DNA of 64,000 nucleotides from NCBI RefSeq assembly GCF_042477335.2, contig NC_091250.1:131165384-131229383 (forward strand), read 5' to 3'. Positions 35,765 to 46,727 of the stretch are shown here, one piece after another. The translations under genes and the position numbers were made by a program. Source of the DNA: Ovis canadensis (Eukaryota > Chordata > Mammalia > Artiodactyla > Bovidae). The notes beneath the pieces are model-generated. The model saw only the letters and a list, made by a program, of their open reading frames with translations. It ran no database searches and was not told the DNA's origin. How positions within the stretch are numbered: the stretch's first letter is position 1; each line of letters starts with the position of its first letter.

Positions 35765-35935
35765 AGCTCAGTTCAGTCGCTCAGTTGTGTCCGACTCTTT
35801 GTGACCCCATGGACTGCAGCACACAAGGCCTCCCTGTCCAACACCAACTCCCAGAGTTTACTCAAGCTCATGTCCATTGAGTCGCTGATGCCATCCAACT
35901 GTCTCACCCTCTGTCGTCCCCTTCTCCTCCCACCT
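35765..35935 (-). mobile_element. BovB 3' end (ART2A-like) fragment
   Basis: Reads cagttcagtcgctcagttgt, catggactgcagcacac and catgtccattgagtcgctga, ending at gtccccttctcctccca. The next 275 bp show nothing recognisable. Confidence 0.88.
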
Positions 35936-36211
35936 CTAAACATTGACCTCTGGACTTATGACCTCTTGTTACTGAATTCAGCTGCAGCTGCTTGCCACCT
36001 GAAGGCCAACGTTCAAGAGGCGAGTGTTTATATAAAGGAAAAATTGCTTTATTTAGGGGTCCAGCAACCAGAGAAGAAGGTAGACTTATGTTCAAAGGCC
36101 AACTCCTCATGGCCAATCAGTGCATAAGAACTTTTAAAGGGGAGCTTTAGGGCTCTATAGGCAGGGGGTAGGAGCTACATGCAGAAACCACACAGTCAGC
36201 TCTGAGAGTCA

Positions 36212-36282
36212 TCTTTTTTTTTTTAACTTTTAATTGTAGGATAATTACAATATTGTGTTGGTTTCTGCCATACATCAACATG
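36212..36282 (-). mobile_element. Very short L1 3' end with target-site duplication
   Basis: A poly(T) start, then aacttttaattgtaggataa and ggtttctgccatacatcaac, as in ruminant L1 tails read in reverse. It is flanked by tcagctctgagagtcatc and tcagctctgacagtcatc, an almost perfect 18-bp duplication. Confidence 0.85.
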
Positions 36283-36337
36283 GATCAGCTCTGACAGTCA
36301 TCTCGCTTGAAAATAGTCATGTCATTGTCTGATCAGG

Positions 36338-36457
36338 CTTCCCTCATGGCGCAGCTGGTAAAGAATCCGCCTGCAATGTGGGAGACCTGGGTTTGATCCC
36401 TGGGTCAAGATCCCCTGGAGAAAGGAAAGGCTACCCACTCCAGTATTCTGGCCTGAA
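36338..36457 (+). mobile_element. Left part of a Bov-tA SINE interrupted by the ERV
   Basis: Runs from gcttccctcatggcgcagct to ccagtattctggcctg. The missing end (ggagaattccatggactgta onward) appears at 45208-45271, beyond the ERV and MAGE copy. Confidence 0.85.
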
Positions 36458-37550
36458 TGTAGGGAATATGCTATCCACAGGCCTGTACTATGGTCTGGAA
36501 TGTTTTGACAAGAATGATCATTGTACAGCTTGTCTGACTGGAAAATGCCCTGTGGAGCTGGAATGGTAGCTGCCAGGGGCAGACATAGTATTTCAGGACA
36601 CAGAAGTTGGTGAGGAAGACGTAGCGGCTACACCTTCATTTACTGATACTCAGTTGGTACAGTGTGAAAGGCCACAGGCTTGTAAGTGCTGAGATTTTTT
36701 CCTTCTGAAAAGGATACCAAATTGCTATGATTTATTCAGTAATCCTGGATAAATACTTTGGTATCATGTAGGAACTTGGATGACCCTTTCACTTTTATTC
36801 AGTACTGTTATTTTTTAGAGACCATGTACATTTCAGATCATCAGCAGTAATGTAGCACATAGGTGAGTTTCTGTTTTAGAGAGGATTGCCAGGTATTATA
36901 CTCTCACAGGTTCTTAGGAAATTTTGTGGAATGTTTAAGAGTTACTGAAATTCATTTATGGAATATTTTCATGGAGAAGGAAATGGCAACCCACTCCAGT
37001 GTTCTTGCCTGGAGAATCCCAGGGACGGGGGAGCCTGGTGGGCTGCCGTCTATGGGGTCGCACGGAGTCAGACACGACTGAAGTGACTTAGCTTAGCTCT
37101 GAAAAATAAGAATGACTTTCTTATCACCCCCAGGCGAAGGGCTGGAAGCACTAAAAAGGACATTGTGGAAAAACACCTTGAAAACCAGCTGTTGAAGTAC
37201 TGATGTGACTGATGGAAGACCAGTAAGCAGAGCCTTGAGGGAGCTGCTGAGAAAGGCCGTCACTAGCTGAAGGGCTAAACACACTCATGAATGGCCTGAA
37301 GGTTTGACATTGAGGACTGTGCATTGTATATCTTTACCCCTGATCCGAGATTGTGAGAAACAGTTGTCTCTAGAGCACGTACGAGGAAGTAGATGTTAGC
37401 AATAAAAGGCATGCAAGGATTAGGATCTGGGCTTTTGCCTGTGAATAGCATCAGCCCCCTGATCCCCACTTTATTTCTGAGTCTTAGTTTTGTTAATTCT
37501 TCTGCAGCACCACTCCCTCGGGTTGGGTCGTTGTTGGGCTGGTCCCGACG
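36458..37550 (+). repeat. 5' LTR of the ERV, carrying an insertion of about 600 bp
   Basis: Starts tgtagggaatatgctatcca, like the 3' LTR, but after cctgtactat it departs for about 600 bp and returns at about 37097 (gaaaaataagaatgactttc). The rest matches the 3' LTR through tatttctgagtctta and continues through ccctcgggttgggtcg to about 37550. gcaataaaagg (about 37400) is a possible polyadenylation signal. Confidence 0.85.
36492..37096. other. Insertion in the 5' LTR: unidentified 480 bp plus a SINE
   Basis: 36492-36970 is absent from the 3' LTR and I do not recognise its source. A short frame has four closely spaced Cys residues, but I cannot name a parent gene. 36971-37096 is a truncated Bov-A2 unit (gaaggaaatggcaacccact to cagacacgactgaagtgact). 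Confidence 0.6.
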
Positions 37551-37552
37551 TT

Positions 37553-37570
37553 TGGTGCCCTACCAGGGGC
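37553..37570 (+). other. Primer binding site of the ERV (tRNA-Lys-like)
   Basis: tggtgccctaccaggggc follows the LTR by two bases. It differs at four of 18 positions from the complement of either lysine tRNA 3' end used by betaretroviruses or lentiviruses, so tRNA-Lys is likely but the isoacceptor is unclear. Confidence 0.65.
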
Positions 37571-38807
37571 CTGAGGTCACTAGTAGCTTCTGAGGCTTTT
37601 TTGACAGTGCCAGGGGACGTGGGGAATTCCAGCCGAGAGATGGGAGGACAGTGAAAGTGCTTGGTGAGTACACCCCCGTGGGTTTGTCACTCAGGGACAC
37701 AGGGGGCAGTCTCCTTCTAAAGGAGATTGTGCTTCTAAAAGCTTTACTACATAGCTCTGAAGTGAAAGCGAAAGAAGAGAATTTCCGGGAGCTATTTCAG
37801 GCAGTTCATAAGCACTGCCACTGGTTGGATCCAGAAAAAGGGACGTTGGGTCTTAGTGAGTGGAAAGAAGTGATGCGCTGTTTGCATGGAGCCTATCCTG
37901 GGGAACCCTTTCCTGTAAGTGTGTGGTCTCTGCATAACCTTATTTATACCACTCTGACCCCTTTACAGTCTGAACAGTCTGGCTCTTCTGATTCAGAATC
38001 TGATACTCCTGCTCCTACACCTCAGGAGTCGCCTGTCCGGCCGCCTCATATTTATGAAAATCTGGATAAAGGGAAATATAACCATGTGGAAGGGGAGAGA
38101 GAGGCTCAGCTTCTGAGTCCTAAGTCCCATGTTAACTGAGGTGCTGAGCAACATCCTGAAGCTTTCCCTTTATCTCCAGTCTCGAAGCCTTCAGCTCCTT
38201 GGCTGGGGCCCCATGGTTCAGGAGTCCCCTCCACTGGATCGCGATACACCATGGGATGATGGGGTGTTTAGAGCCGCAGTCACAATACCAAAGACATCTG
38301 TGCCTGCTCCCTCATCTGTTCAGCAAGCTGTATGAGCAGTAAGGTGAGAAGGTGACCTTGATGCTTTGGTTTTGCCTGTTATCATGACTGAGGTGCCCCC
38401 CAGTGCTCTACCTCCACAAGGTGGGGTACAATTTGAGCACACTCCTCTCTCTTTTAAAACTGTTAAGGAGGTTAAACAGGCATGCACACAACATGGAACT
38501 GCATCTCCTTACACCACAGGTCTTATTCAGGGGCTGGCTCAGGCTGAACGGCTCATTCCATGTGATTGGAAATGATTGCTGGAACTTGCCTATCCGCTTT
38601 GGAATTTTTACAGTCCCGAACTTGGTGGCAAGATGAAGCCTCTCAACAGGCTCAAGGAACTGCAGCTGCTGATCCTCCTCTTAATACTACTGTGGAGCAA
38701 TTAATGGGGTCAGGGGCATATCAAGGGATTCAGAGACAACTACAATTCGATGATCAACTTTTAAGTCAAATTAGATTTGTTTGTCTTAGGGCATGAGAAA
38801 AGGTTAG

Positions 38808-38850
38808 CCCCACCCCCCCCGCCCCCCGCCCCCCCCCCCCCCCGCCCCGG
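38808..38850. repeat. Poly-C tract inside gag remnant
   Basis: About 40 bases almost all C, broken by single G or A. The complementary strand is a G-run able to form quadruplexes. It is not part of the ancestral reading frame. Confidence 0.9.
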
Positions 38851-39045
38851 ACAGTCTCATCCTTCTCTTGTTAATGTAAAACCATTCAATGGAGAACCTT
38901 GTACTGATTTTATCGCCCGATTAAAGCAAAATCTGGTGAGAACTGTTGCTTAAATTGAAATAAGGGATATGTTATTACTGATACTTGCCTATGACAATGC
39001 AAATTCAGAATGTCAAAACGTTTTACAGCCTCTTAAAGCACAAGG

Positions 39046-39298
39046 AATAGTCTTGCCTGGAAAATCTCATGGACGGAGGAGCCTGGTGGGCTGCACTCCA
39101 TGGGGTCTCGAAGAATCGGACACGACTGAGTGACTTCCCTTTCACTTTTCACTTTCATGCATTGGAGAAGGAAATGGTAACCCACTCCAGTGTTCTTGCC
39201 TGGAGAATCCCAGGGATGGGGGAGCCTGGTGGGCTGCCGTCTATGGGGTCGCAGAGAGTCAGACACGACTGAAGCGACTTAGCAGCAGAAGCAGCAGC
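39046..39298 (+). mobile_element. Bov-A2 SINE in gag
   Basis: Two units, each with ggagcctggtgggctgc, ending cttagcagcagaagcagcag. Confidence 0.92.
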
Positions 39299-39799
39299 AA
39301 AGTACAAGGAAAGCCTCTAGAGGATTTTATTAAGGCTTGGCATGATATTGGATCGGAACCCTATAAGATGCAATTGTTGACTCAAGCCATTATGGGCTTG
39401 AAACAACAAGCGAATCAACAGGTTAAATATTTTAGTTGTGGTAATAGAGGACATGCGCAGAAAAATTGCAAGACTAATAAAAATACGCCTAATAAGCCTG
39501 CTCCCACAAATGAAAAGACACCTGGGTTATGCCCTTGCTGTGATAAAGGCCGTCACTGGGCTAATCAGTGTAGATCTGCATTTCATGAAAAAGGATCCCC
39601 TTCGTTGGGAAACTGGAAGAAGGGCCCCGCTCAGGGCCTGTCAAACACTATGAGCTCTCAACAAACCTGGAACGCTGTTCCTTTTGTGTACCCAGCCAGC
39701 GAACAGCAACCTCATCCAGCCCTTCCAAACCGTACACCCGCTTACCAACCTCTTTTCTGCAACATCCGGGAGCGCAGCCCTAGATATCCTCGCCATGGA

Positions 39800-40540
39800 T
39801 GATTTACTTCCTGTGCCAACGATGAGAATTTATAAAATCCCTACTACAATTACAGGTCCAGTACCTAAAGGAAGTGTGGGTGTTATTAGGGTGCAGTAGT
39901 TTACAAGTAAGGGAGTCCAAGTCCTAACAGGGGTGACAGATGAAGATTGTAAGGGCGAGATTTCTGTTATGATGAAAACAGAGCGTCCTTATCAGATAAT
40001 AAAAGGAGATCATATAGCTCCAATGTTATTATTACCTATGTCACTACTAGGAAGTCTCGTATTTAAAGAACTGGAGGATTTGGAAGCACAGGAAAACGGG
40101 TATACTGGCAAACTTTTGTATCTGATTCTAGACCCACATTATCTGTATGTACCAATAATAAGCAATTTTCAGGACTTGTAGATACTGGAGCTGATGTTTC
40201 TATAATATCTGAAGAGCACTGGCCAATTTCTTGGCCTTTAACAGATGTTCTTATTGTGTTAACTGGAATTGGAACTATGCAAAATATTCAAAAAGGTACT
40301 AATATTTTGACCTGTTCAGATCCCGAACAACAACGTGCAACTTTACAAACTTTAAGTGCAGATATCCCTATTACTTTATGTGGACTAGATCTATTGATAC
40401 AATGGGGAGCTTATGTAACAATTCTTACTATATCTCCTCAAGCTAAACAATCATGGAAAATATGGGATATAATCCAGTTCAAAATACATAGGCTTTTTAG
40501 TGGGGGCCCCTGCCGAACAACAAAAAACAGCACTTAAACT
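39800..40540 (+). pseudogene. ERV dUTPase/protease remnant
   Basis: A dUTPase-like piece (GPVPKGSVGVIRVQ; GDHIAPMLLLP) precedes the aspartic protease. The protease active-site box DTGAD is at 40181-40195, in the context GLVDTGADVSII. Stops at about 39897 and 40180 in the local frames, and frame changes, show it is dead. Confidence 0.85.
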
Positions 40541-42590
40541 GACATGGAAATCTGATGAGCCTATTTGGACAGAGCAGTGGCCCCTATCACATGAAAACTT
40601 ACAGGCTCTTGAACAGTTAGCAGAGGAACAATTCTCTCTTAATCATATTGCCTCAACTACCAGTCTTGGAATTCTCCTTTCTTTGTTATTAAGAAGAAAT
40701 CTGGGAAATGGAGAATGTTAACTGATTTAAGAAAAATTAATGCTATAAATCAAACCTATGGTTGCTTTACAACCAGGCATTTCATCACCCTCTGCTGCTG
40801 CTGCTGCTGCTAAGTCACTTCAGTCGTGTCCGACTCTGTGCGACCCCATAGACGGCAGCCCACCAGGCTCCCCTGTCCCTGGGATTCTCCAGGCAAGAAC
40901 ACTGGAGTGGGTTGCCGTTTCCTTCTCCAATGCATGAAAGTGAAAAGTGAAAGGGACGTTGCTCAGTCGTGTCCGACTCTTTGCAACCCCACGGACTATA
41001 GCCTTCCAGGCTCCTCCATCCCTGGGATTTCCTAGGCAAGAGTACTGGAGTGGGGTGCCATTGCCTTCTCCGCTGTCACCCTCTGTGATACTACAAAATT
41101 GGAAAATAAAAATCATTGATCTTAAAGACTGTTCCTATTCCTCTACAAGAATCTGATGCCATCTGTTTTGCCTTTACTGTATTGTCAATTAATAATGAAA
41201 AAAACAGTGTCTCGATATTACCGGAAGGTATTGCCACAAGGAATGCTTAACAGTCCTAGGTTATGTCAATTATACATCTCCAAATCACTTGAATTTATTA
41301 GAAAGCAATTCCCTCATGTTTATATTATCTACTATATGGATGATATTCTTTTAGTGTCTCCTGCTGAGGAACTTCAACGTATCTTCTTAAATACAGAGAT
41401 TAAATTAAAAGAATATGGGTTATATATTGCTGTTGATAAATTACAAGAGCAGGAACCATAGACCTATTTAGGATATATATTGCAAAGAAATATTATCAAA
41501 CCACAAAAAACACAAATTCGAACTGATTCCTTGAAAACTTGAAATGATTCTCAGAAATTATTAGGAGATATAAATTGGTTACGACCATCTTTGGGAATTC
41601 CCAATCATTCCTTAACACACCTATTTCAAATCCTACAAGAAGACTGATTTAAATAACCCCCAGGTACTGAGAGAACGGGCTAAACAGGAGTTGGATTTTG
41701 TAAATCAAGCTATTGAGCAAAGACACCTTAAACAAGTAGATCTGACTGCGGCAGTTTCTTTACTTATTCCTCCTGCTTTAGATTCCCCTACAGGAATATT
41801 ATGGCAACCACAGGGTATTCTTGAATGGGGATTTTTATCCCACACTCCTAAGAAAATAATGACTACTTACATAATGCTTATTTCCTTTCTTGTTTCAAAA
41901 ATGAGATTCAGATGTGCACAACTTTCTGGTTATGATCCATAAGAAATTGTGCTTCCTTTCACTAATGATCAACTCCGTAGATTGTCTGTTACCAGTTACT
42001 GGTATGGATTGGCAAATTGCCATTGGTGATTTCATAGGTGAGGTTCATAACCATTTTCCAAAGTCACCTTTGATTACTATTGCTGCTAAACACAAATGAA
42101 TAATTCCTGTTACCACGAAAACAATTCCTCTTGTTAATGCTCCAGTGTATTTTACTGATGCAAATAAAACTCTCAAAGCTGGTTATAATGGACCCACAAC
42201 AAAGGTTTGGCAATCTATCCTAACCTTTGTTCAGCAAGCTGAATTAGAGGCTATTGCTACCGTATTATAGGATATTTCTACAGCATTAAATATATCAGAT
42301 TCTTAATATGCTGTACAGACAACACAAATTATTGAAACCATATCTCTACCAAAGGCTTCTTCTAAATCATCTATTATTACAATATTATCTCAATTACAAA
42401 ATATAGTAAGACTTCGTTCTGACCCTTTTTACATTACACATATCAGGCCTCATTCTAATTTGCCCAGACCATTGGCAAAGGGCAATGATTCCATCGACTC
42501 TTTGTTAATTGCTTTTCTCACTCCTTATGAGTTTCGTCAACTCACACATATAAATACACGTGGCTTGATGAATAAATTTTGATTATCCAG
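40500..42590 (+). pseudogene. ERV reverse transcriptase/RNase H remnant
   Basis: Begins in the frame with DEPIWTEQWPLS. A Bov-A2 (40790-41075) splits the fingers region. The catalytic box YMDD survives at 41333-41344 (IIYYMDDILLVSP). Downstream polymerase and RNase H text is scattered over frames with many stops (for example 41460, 41540, 41940 and 42100). Confidence 0.88.
40790..41075 (-). mobile_element. Bov-A2 SINE in pol
   Basis: Reverse dimer from ctgctgctgctgctgctaag to gtgccattgccttctccg, with a (CTG)n head. Confidence 0.93.
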
Positions 42591-43440
42591 ACAGGAAGCC
42601 TGAGACATTGTTTCTGCCTGCCCTACATGTATTCTTACTCACCACATTGCTACTACTACAGGGGTTAACCCCAGAGGCCTTTATCCCAACAGTATTTGAC
42701 AGACTGATGTTACCCATGTCCCTTCTTTTGGATGTTTGGGAGCTATTCATATTTTTGTGGATACTTATTCGGGCATGATTTATTCGTCTGCTCCTTCTGG
42801 AGAAACATCTGCTCATGTTATCTCACATTTTTTGCAAGCCTTTTCTCATACGGGCCCACCAAAACATGTTAAAGCTGATAATGGGCCTGCATATGTGAGT
42901 CATGGTTCTGCAAAATTCTTATCTGATTGGAATATTTCTCATTCTAGAGGTATTCCGTGTAATTCTCAAGGCCAGGCTATTATGGGATGCACACATTGAA
43001 CTCTAAACAATATGTTATTTAAACAGAAAGAGGGAGAAAAGTATGGCATATTGATGACACCAAAAGAGAATTAGCCCAAGCTTAATTTACTTTAACTTTC
43101 TTGGATTTACGATTGGACCATACAACGCCAGCAGCAACACTGCATTTTCAGAACACCTTTCTTAGTGAAAACTACACTCCTGGTCAATTAATTGCAGATA
43201 ATACTCCGTTGTGGTGGGAAAATGCTACGAACAATTGGCGTGAGGGCCTTAGACTTAAGAAAGGATGAGGTTATACGCTTGTCGTTTCAGATGATGGACA
43301 ACACCACTGGGTACCAGGAAGCCCGGTCAAAGAAAGGAAAGAAGAAGACACGGTTCGACATCAACCTTCCCGGAGAGCCGCCAGTGACGGGGCAGCAAGG
43401 CTGACGAGCAGCAACGGCCACTTGAGGCCAATGGAAGAAA
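42590..43440 (+). pseudogene. ERV integrase remnant with a lost catalytic residue
   Basis: The core domain is readable: the first Asp in TDVTHVP at 42706 and the second in KADNGPAY at 42877. Exactly 36 codons further (42985), where DD35E integrases have Glu, the codon reads Gly. A stop interrupts at 42697-42699 and others follow (for example 42997). The C-terminal DNA-binding part (PLWWENATNNWREGLRL) is in another frame. Confidence 0.85.
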
Positions 43441-43656
43441 TTGACCGTTGACGGGGGAAACGTGGCCAGAGAGCAGGGACGGCCTTTGACCTCACTGCCT
43501 TGTTCTCGGCTATATTATCTGTGGTAACCACCACATCTGGCGGCGAATCACCAAGAAAGTTGATGAGAAACAACAGCAATTAGAGGCTATCGCTTGGGCT
43601 TCTATGCTAAACAATAATCACCAAAAATAAGCTTCAAAAAATAGAAAAGGGGGATA
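43441..43656 (+). other. Residual sequence where env would be, and polypurine tract
   Basis: Only about 200 bp separate integrase from the 3' LTR. I see no surface or transmembrane domain in it. atagaaaagggggata at 43641-43656 is the polypurine tract and abuts the LTR start. Confidence 0.75.
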
Positions 43657-44093
43657 TGTAGGGAATATGCTATGCACAGGCCTGTACTATAATTAACAGG
43701 GCTTCTTTGAAAAATAAGAATGACTTTCTCATCACCCCCAGGCAAAAGGCTGGGAGCAAGTAAACAGTACATCGTGGAAAAACATCTTTGCAAACAAGAT
43801 GTTGAAGTACTGATGTGACTGATGGAAAACCATTAGTGGCTGTTTCCATAACCAAAGACTTGGGGGAGTTGCTGAGAAAGGTCGTCACTAGCTGACAGCC
43901 TGAAGGTTTGACATTGAGGACTGTGCATTGTATATCTTTATCCCTGATCCGAGATTGTGAAAAAACAGATATCTCTAGAGCACGTACAAGGAAGGCGATG
44001 TTAGCGATTAAAAGCATGCAAGGATTAGGACCTGGGCTTTTGCCTGTGAACGGCGTCAGCCCCACCTGATCCCCACCTTATTTCTGAGTCTTT
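43657..44093 (+). repeat. 3' LTR of the ERV, truncated at its right end
   Basis: tgtagggaatatgctatgca to ttatttctgagtctttat. The part corresponding to 37490-37550 of the 5' LTR is missing, replaced by the poly(T) that begins the minus-strand MAGE retrocopy. Confidence 0.88.
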
Positions 44094-45207
44094 ATTTTTT
44101 TTTTAACAAGGATAATTTAGTCTTTGAGAATGATACACAAGAAGGACAGAAGCATGAATTCACTACGATTACTTTCATCATCTAATTCTTCCCCCATCAA
44201 TACTACTGCTCAGTAAGCTCACATTTCCAAAACAGTCCTAATTCCAATTCCACTGTATCCTGTTCAGGACCACAAAACAAAATGGAAGAGTTCCCAGTTG
44301 CTTTTAGAAAATAGCGAAACTCTTGTTCTTGAACTGGATAAGGACAGACACACTGTGATCAACATCATTCACAAAGCTGAGACACTGAAGTTTATTTAGC
44401 CTTCCATTAAAACAATTCAAGTTTGACAATTTTCTAAAGGAAACAGAGAATCTGCCTACATAAAGAACAGGAACCCAAAGAAGGCACAGAATGGCTCCCC
44501 CAGCTGGGCCAGGCCCTCAGTTCTGAGAAGGCTGAACGCTCCCTCTTCAATCGCAGAAGGAAGGGTTGGCTGGCTGCCTCTCTGGCTCAGGCCTCCTTGT
44601 CCTCCTCCCTCGCAGCCTCTGCAGACTGAAGTGGGAAGGCCCTCAAAGCCCTTTGTCTGACCCCAAGCACAAACGCCATGACTTGCTATTTTCTGGTCTC
44701 CGCATAGGCCCGGGGACCCCACAGGAACTCGTAGCGAGCAGGGTCACTGTCAGGCACCTGCCGGTACTCCAGGTATCCCTCCCACACCCACACTTGGGTC
44801 AGCAGCTCCCTGGGCTCCCCAAAGATGGAGTGCTCCCTCCCAACACACATCCGCATCTGCTGAGCGCTCCCCAGACCACCTCCTCAGGGGTGGGGTCTCC
44901 ATTCCTCATGATCTGGCTGAGGACCAGCACCAAGAGGCTGGGCCTTGGGCAGGCCCTGCCCACCGCTCTGCATTGCATCACAGGTGAGGCCCAGGGCAGG
45001 GGCCACAGTGTAGGTGTGCTCCCTAGGGTCTACCTCCCTCACCTCCACGCCAAAGACCAGCTGCAGGCACTGCGAGGCATGGCTGAAGCCCACCGGGAAG
45101 TGCTCCTGGTTATCCCTGAGGACCATCTTCAGCATTTCCGCCGGGGAGGTCAGCTCCTTGGCTCGACACTTAAGGAGCAGGAACTTCATCAGATTAGGTC
45201 TCACTGG
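44094..45207 (-). pseudogene. MAGE-family processed pseudogene, 5'-truncated
   Basis: On the minus strand the MAGE homology domain is clear: [54 protein letters not shown], then [20 protein letters not shown] and [10 protein letters not shown]. Frame changes and an early stop after AETRK (about 44692) disable it. About 490 bp of apparent 3' UTR and a poly(A) tail (poly-T at about 44094-44104) follow. MAGE proteins bind RING E3 ubiquitin ligases through this domain. The family member is uncertain; the closest impression is a MAGE-A/B-type parent. The 5' end is cut within the domain at about 45205. Confidence 0.92.
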
Positions 45208-45271
45208 AGAATTCCATGGACTGTACAGGCCATGGTGTTGCCAAGAGTCGGACACGACTTTCACTTCCCGT
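45208..45271 (+). mobile_element. Right remnant of the interrupted Bov-tA SINE
   Basis: ggagaattccatggactgta, then gagtcggacacgactttcac continues the SINE left off at 36457. Confidence 0.7.
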
Positions 45272-46727
45272 TGTTTACTCAGTGTCATCTTGCTTGTTTT
45301 AAGTACAGTTCCTCTTCAGTTCCAAGGTTGGTTTGTTCCCACTTCCTTGAGACCAGTTCTCAGAATCGTGGCAGCTTATGTTATGGCTATCGTCTGGTCA
45401 TCATGGAGTTTAACTTTTTCCACTTGATGGGGGCGGGGAGTTCACTATCTGCAAAACAGCTCAAAGGATAAAGCTCAGAATATTATCTATAGCCTTGGAG
45501 GAGGGAGTGAAGGTCGTTGACTTTGTGTAATGACTAAACTATTACCATTCGGTATTTTAAAAGTTTTCTGTTTTGTTTTACGTGCTTTTGGCCATGCCAT
45601 CCATCTTGTACCGTTTTAGTTCCTCAACCAGGGTTTGAACCCAGTCCACGGCAGTGAGAGCTCTGGTCCTGTCCACTGGACCACCAGGGAACTCCCTTAT
45701 TATTTGGTCTTGTTTGACTGCTTTTCTTTGTTTCTGCATTTTCTTATTTCTCCGGTTAATTTATTCTTTGGCTAAAGTTTTTCTACAGACAAAAGGCAGG
45801 TGGAGGACACGGAGGGGAAAGACTTAAGGGTCCTGCTCTGTCTCACTCTTATCTGAAGGCCTTGGCCTCCAGGTTTCTGCTCAGCGATCACTCGTCTGTG
45901 CATGTGACATGCACCAGGGCTGCAGGGACCGAATCAGTCAGGACCGCAAGGGGACAGCCTCAGGGCCCAGACGCTTAACAGCACAGAGGCTGAGAAATAG
46001 GCATTTTGTTATGTTTCTGAAGAACTGAGCCCACGGTTAAATGAAACAGCATGCTTGCTACACACGAGAAGCCAAGCAGACACCTTGCCTCAATACTGTT
46101 TTGATTATGGACGTTGCATAACAAGTTGAATGAGGAAACAAAGGCATTTTGCATCCTGAGCTCCACTAACACAAGTCAGGCCAAGTTCCTAATGAAAACA
46201 TTGCTCTTGGCTGTGATGAAACCAATGATTGCAGATAGGCGATGATCTTTGCAAAACTGAGAAACACGGCAAAAGGCTGCCCTCCACCCCCCAGCTCCCC
46301 GAGAGTGAACAAAACTGTGCCCCTGTGAACTCTTCTGCTTTGTTCTGTGCTCTGCATTTGGAGCCGGGTCTTCTGAAGTCAGCACTCCCTTGAAGAATTT
46401 TTTCCCCCCACCACAATTGGTTCTATTTAACTCAGTTGTCACTGAGTCCTCCTTTCACAAAGCCTTTCCATCAAGATTGGAGGAGTTTTCTAGTGTAAAA
46501 AAAAAAGAAAGAAAGAAACAAAACCTTCCTCCTTCTGCCACCCCTGGATCCCATACGTCTTGACTGTCGTCCGTTTCCTATTCCATGATCAAGGTTCCTC
46601 AAGGGTGGGATCTTATTTGGCTCTGCATCCTCAGTGCTAAGCCCAGGTCCCTTCACATCTGAGAAACACTTTGTAATGATTAATCTTTTGGCTGCCCCAC
46701 AGGCTAAACATCTTTGGACAGCACTGG
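45272..46727. other. Mostly unassigned sequence with one CHR SINE
   Basis: A reverse CHR SINE lies at about 45575-45697 (ttcctcaaccagggtttgaa, then gaccaccagggaactccc). An interrupted A-rich run (aaaaaaaagaaagaaagaaa) lies at about 46497-46520. No gene is recognised in the rest. Confidence 0.55.

Larger units (their letters stand above)
37640..39810 (+). pseudogene. ERV gag remnant
   Basis: A matrix-like open segment (37651-38139, with HCHWLDPEKGTLGLSEWK) is followed by broken capsid pieces (38366-38796) and nucleocapsid at 39360-39800. The second zinc knuckle, CPCCDKGRHWANQC (39530-39571), is intact CCHC. The first (39428-39469) lacks its first Cys (YFSCGNRGHAQKNC). A poly-C run at 38808-38850 and a Bov-A2 at 39046-39298 disrupt the capsid. 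Confidence 0.88.
36458..44093 (+). mobile_element. Endogenous retrovirus, class II/betaretrovirus-like, defective
   Basis: Provirus in the order 5' LTR, PBS, gag, protease (with a dUTPase-like segment), pol, polypurine tract and truncated 3' LTR, about 7.6 kb. Gag, protease, reverse transcriptase and integrase are recognisable but broken by stops, frameshifts and two Bov-A2 insertions (39046-39298 and 40790-41075). Between the integrase C-terminus (about 43440) and the polypurine tract there is only about 200 bp, so env is essentially gone. The LTRs are visibly diverged, indicating an old insertion. It is antisense to ACOX3 in its presumed intron 1 and is not capable of coding for virus. Confidence 0.92.

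Noticed and set aside
37651-43440. A functional retroviral coding region
   Set aside because: Stops, frame changes, two SINE insertions, a lost integrase residue and missing env show that it is a fossil.
44566-45471. Plus-strand open frame of 301 codons
   Set aside because: It is the antisense shadow of the MAGE homology domain pseudogene on the minus strand.
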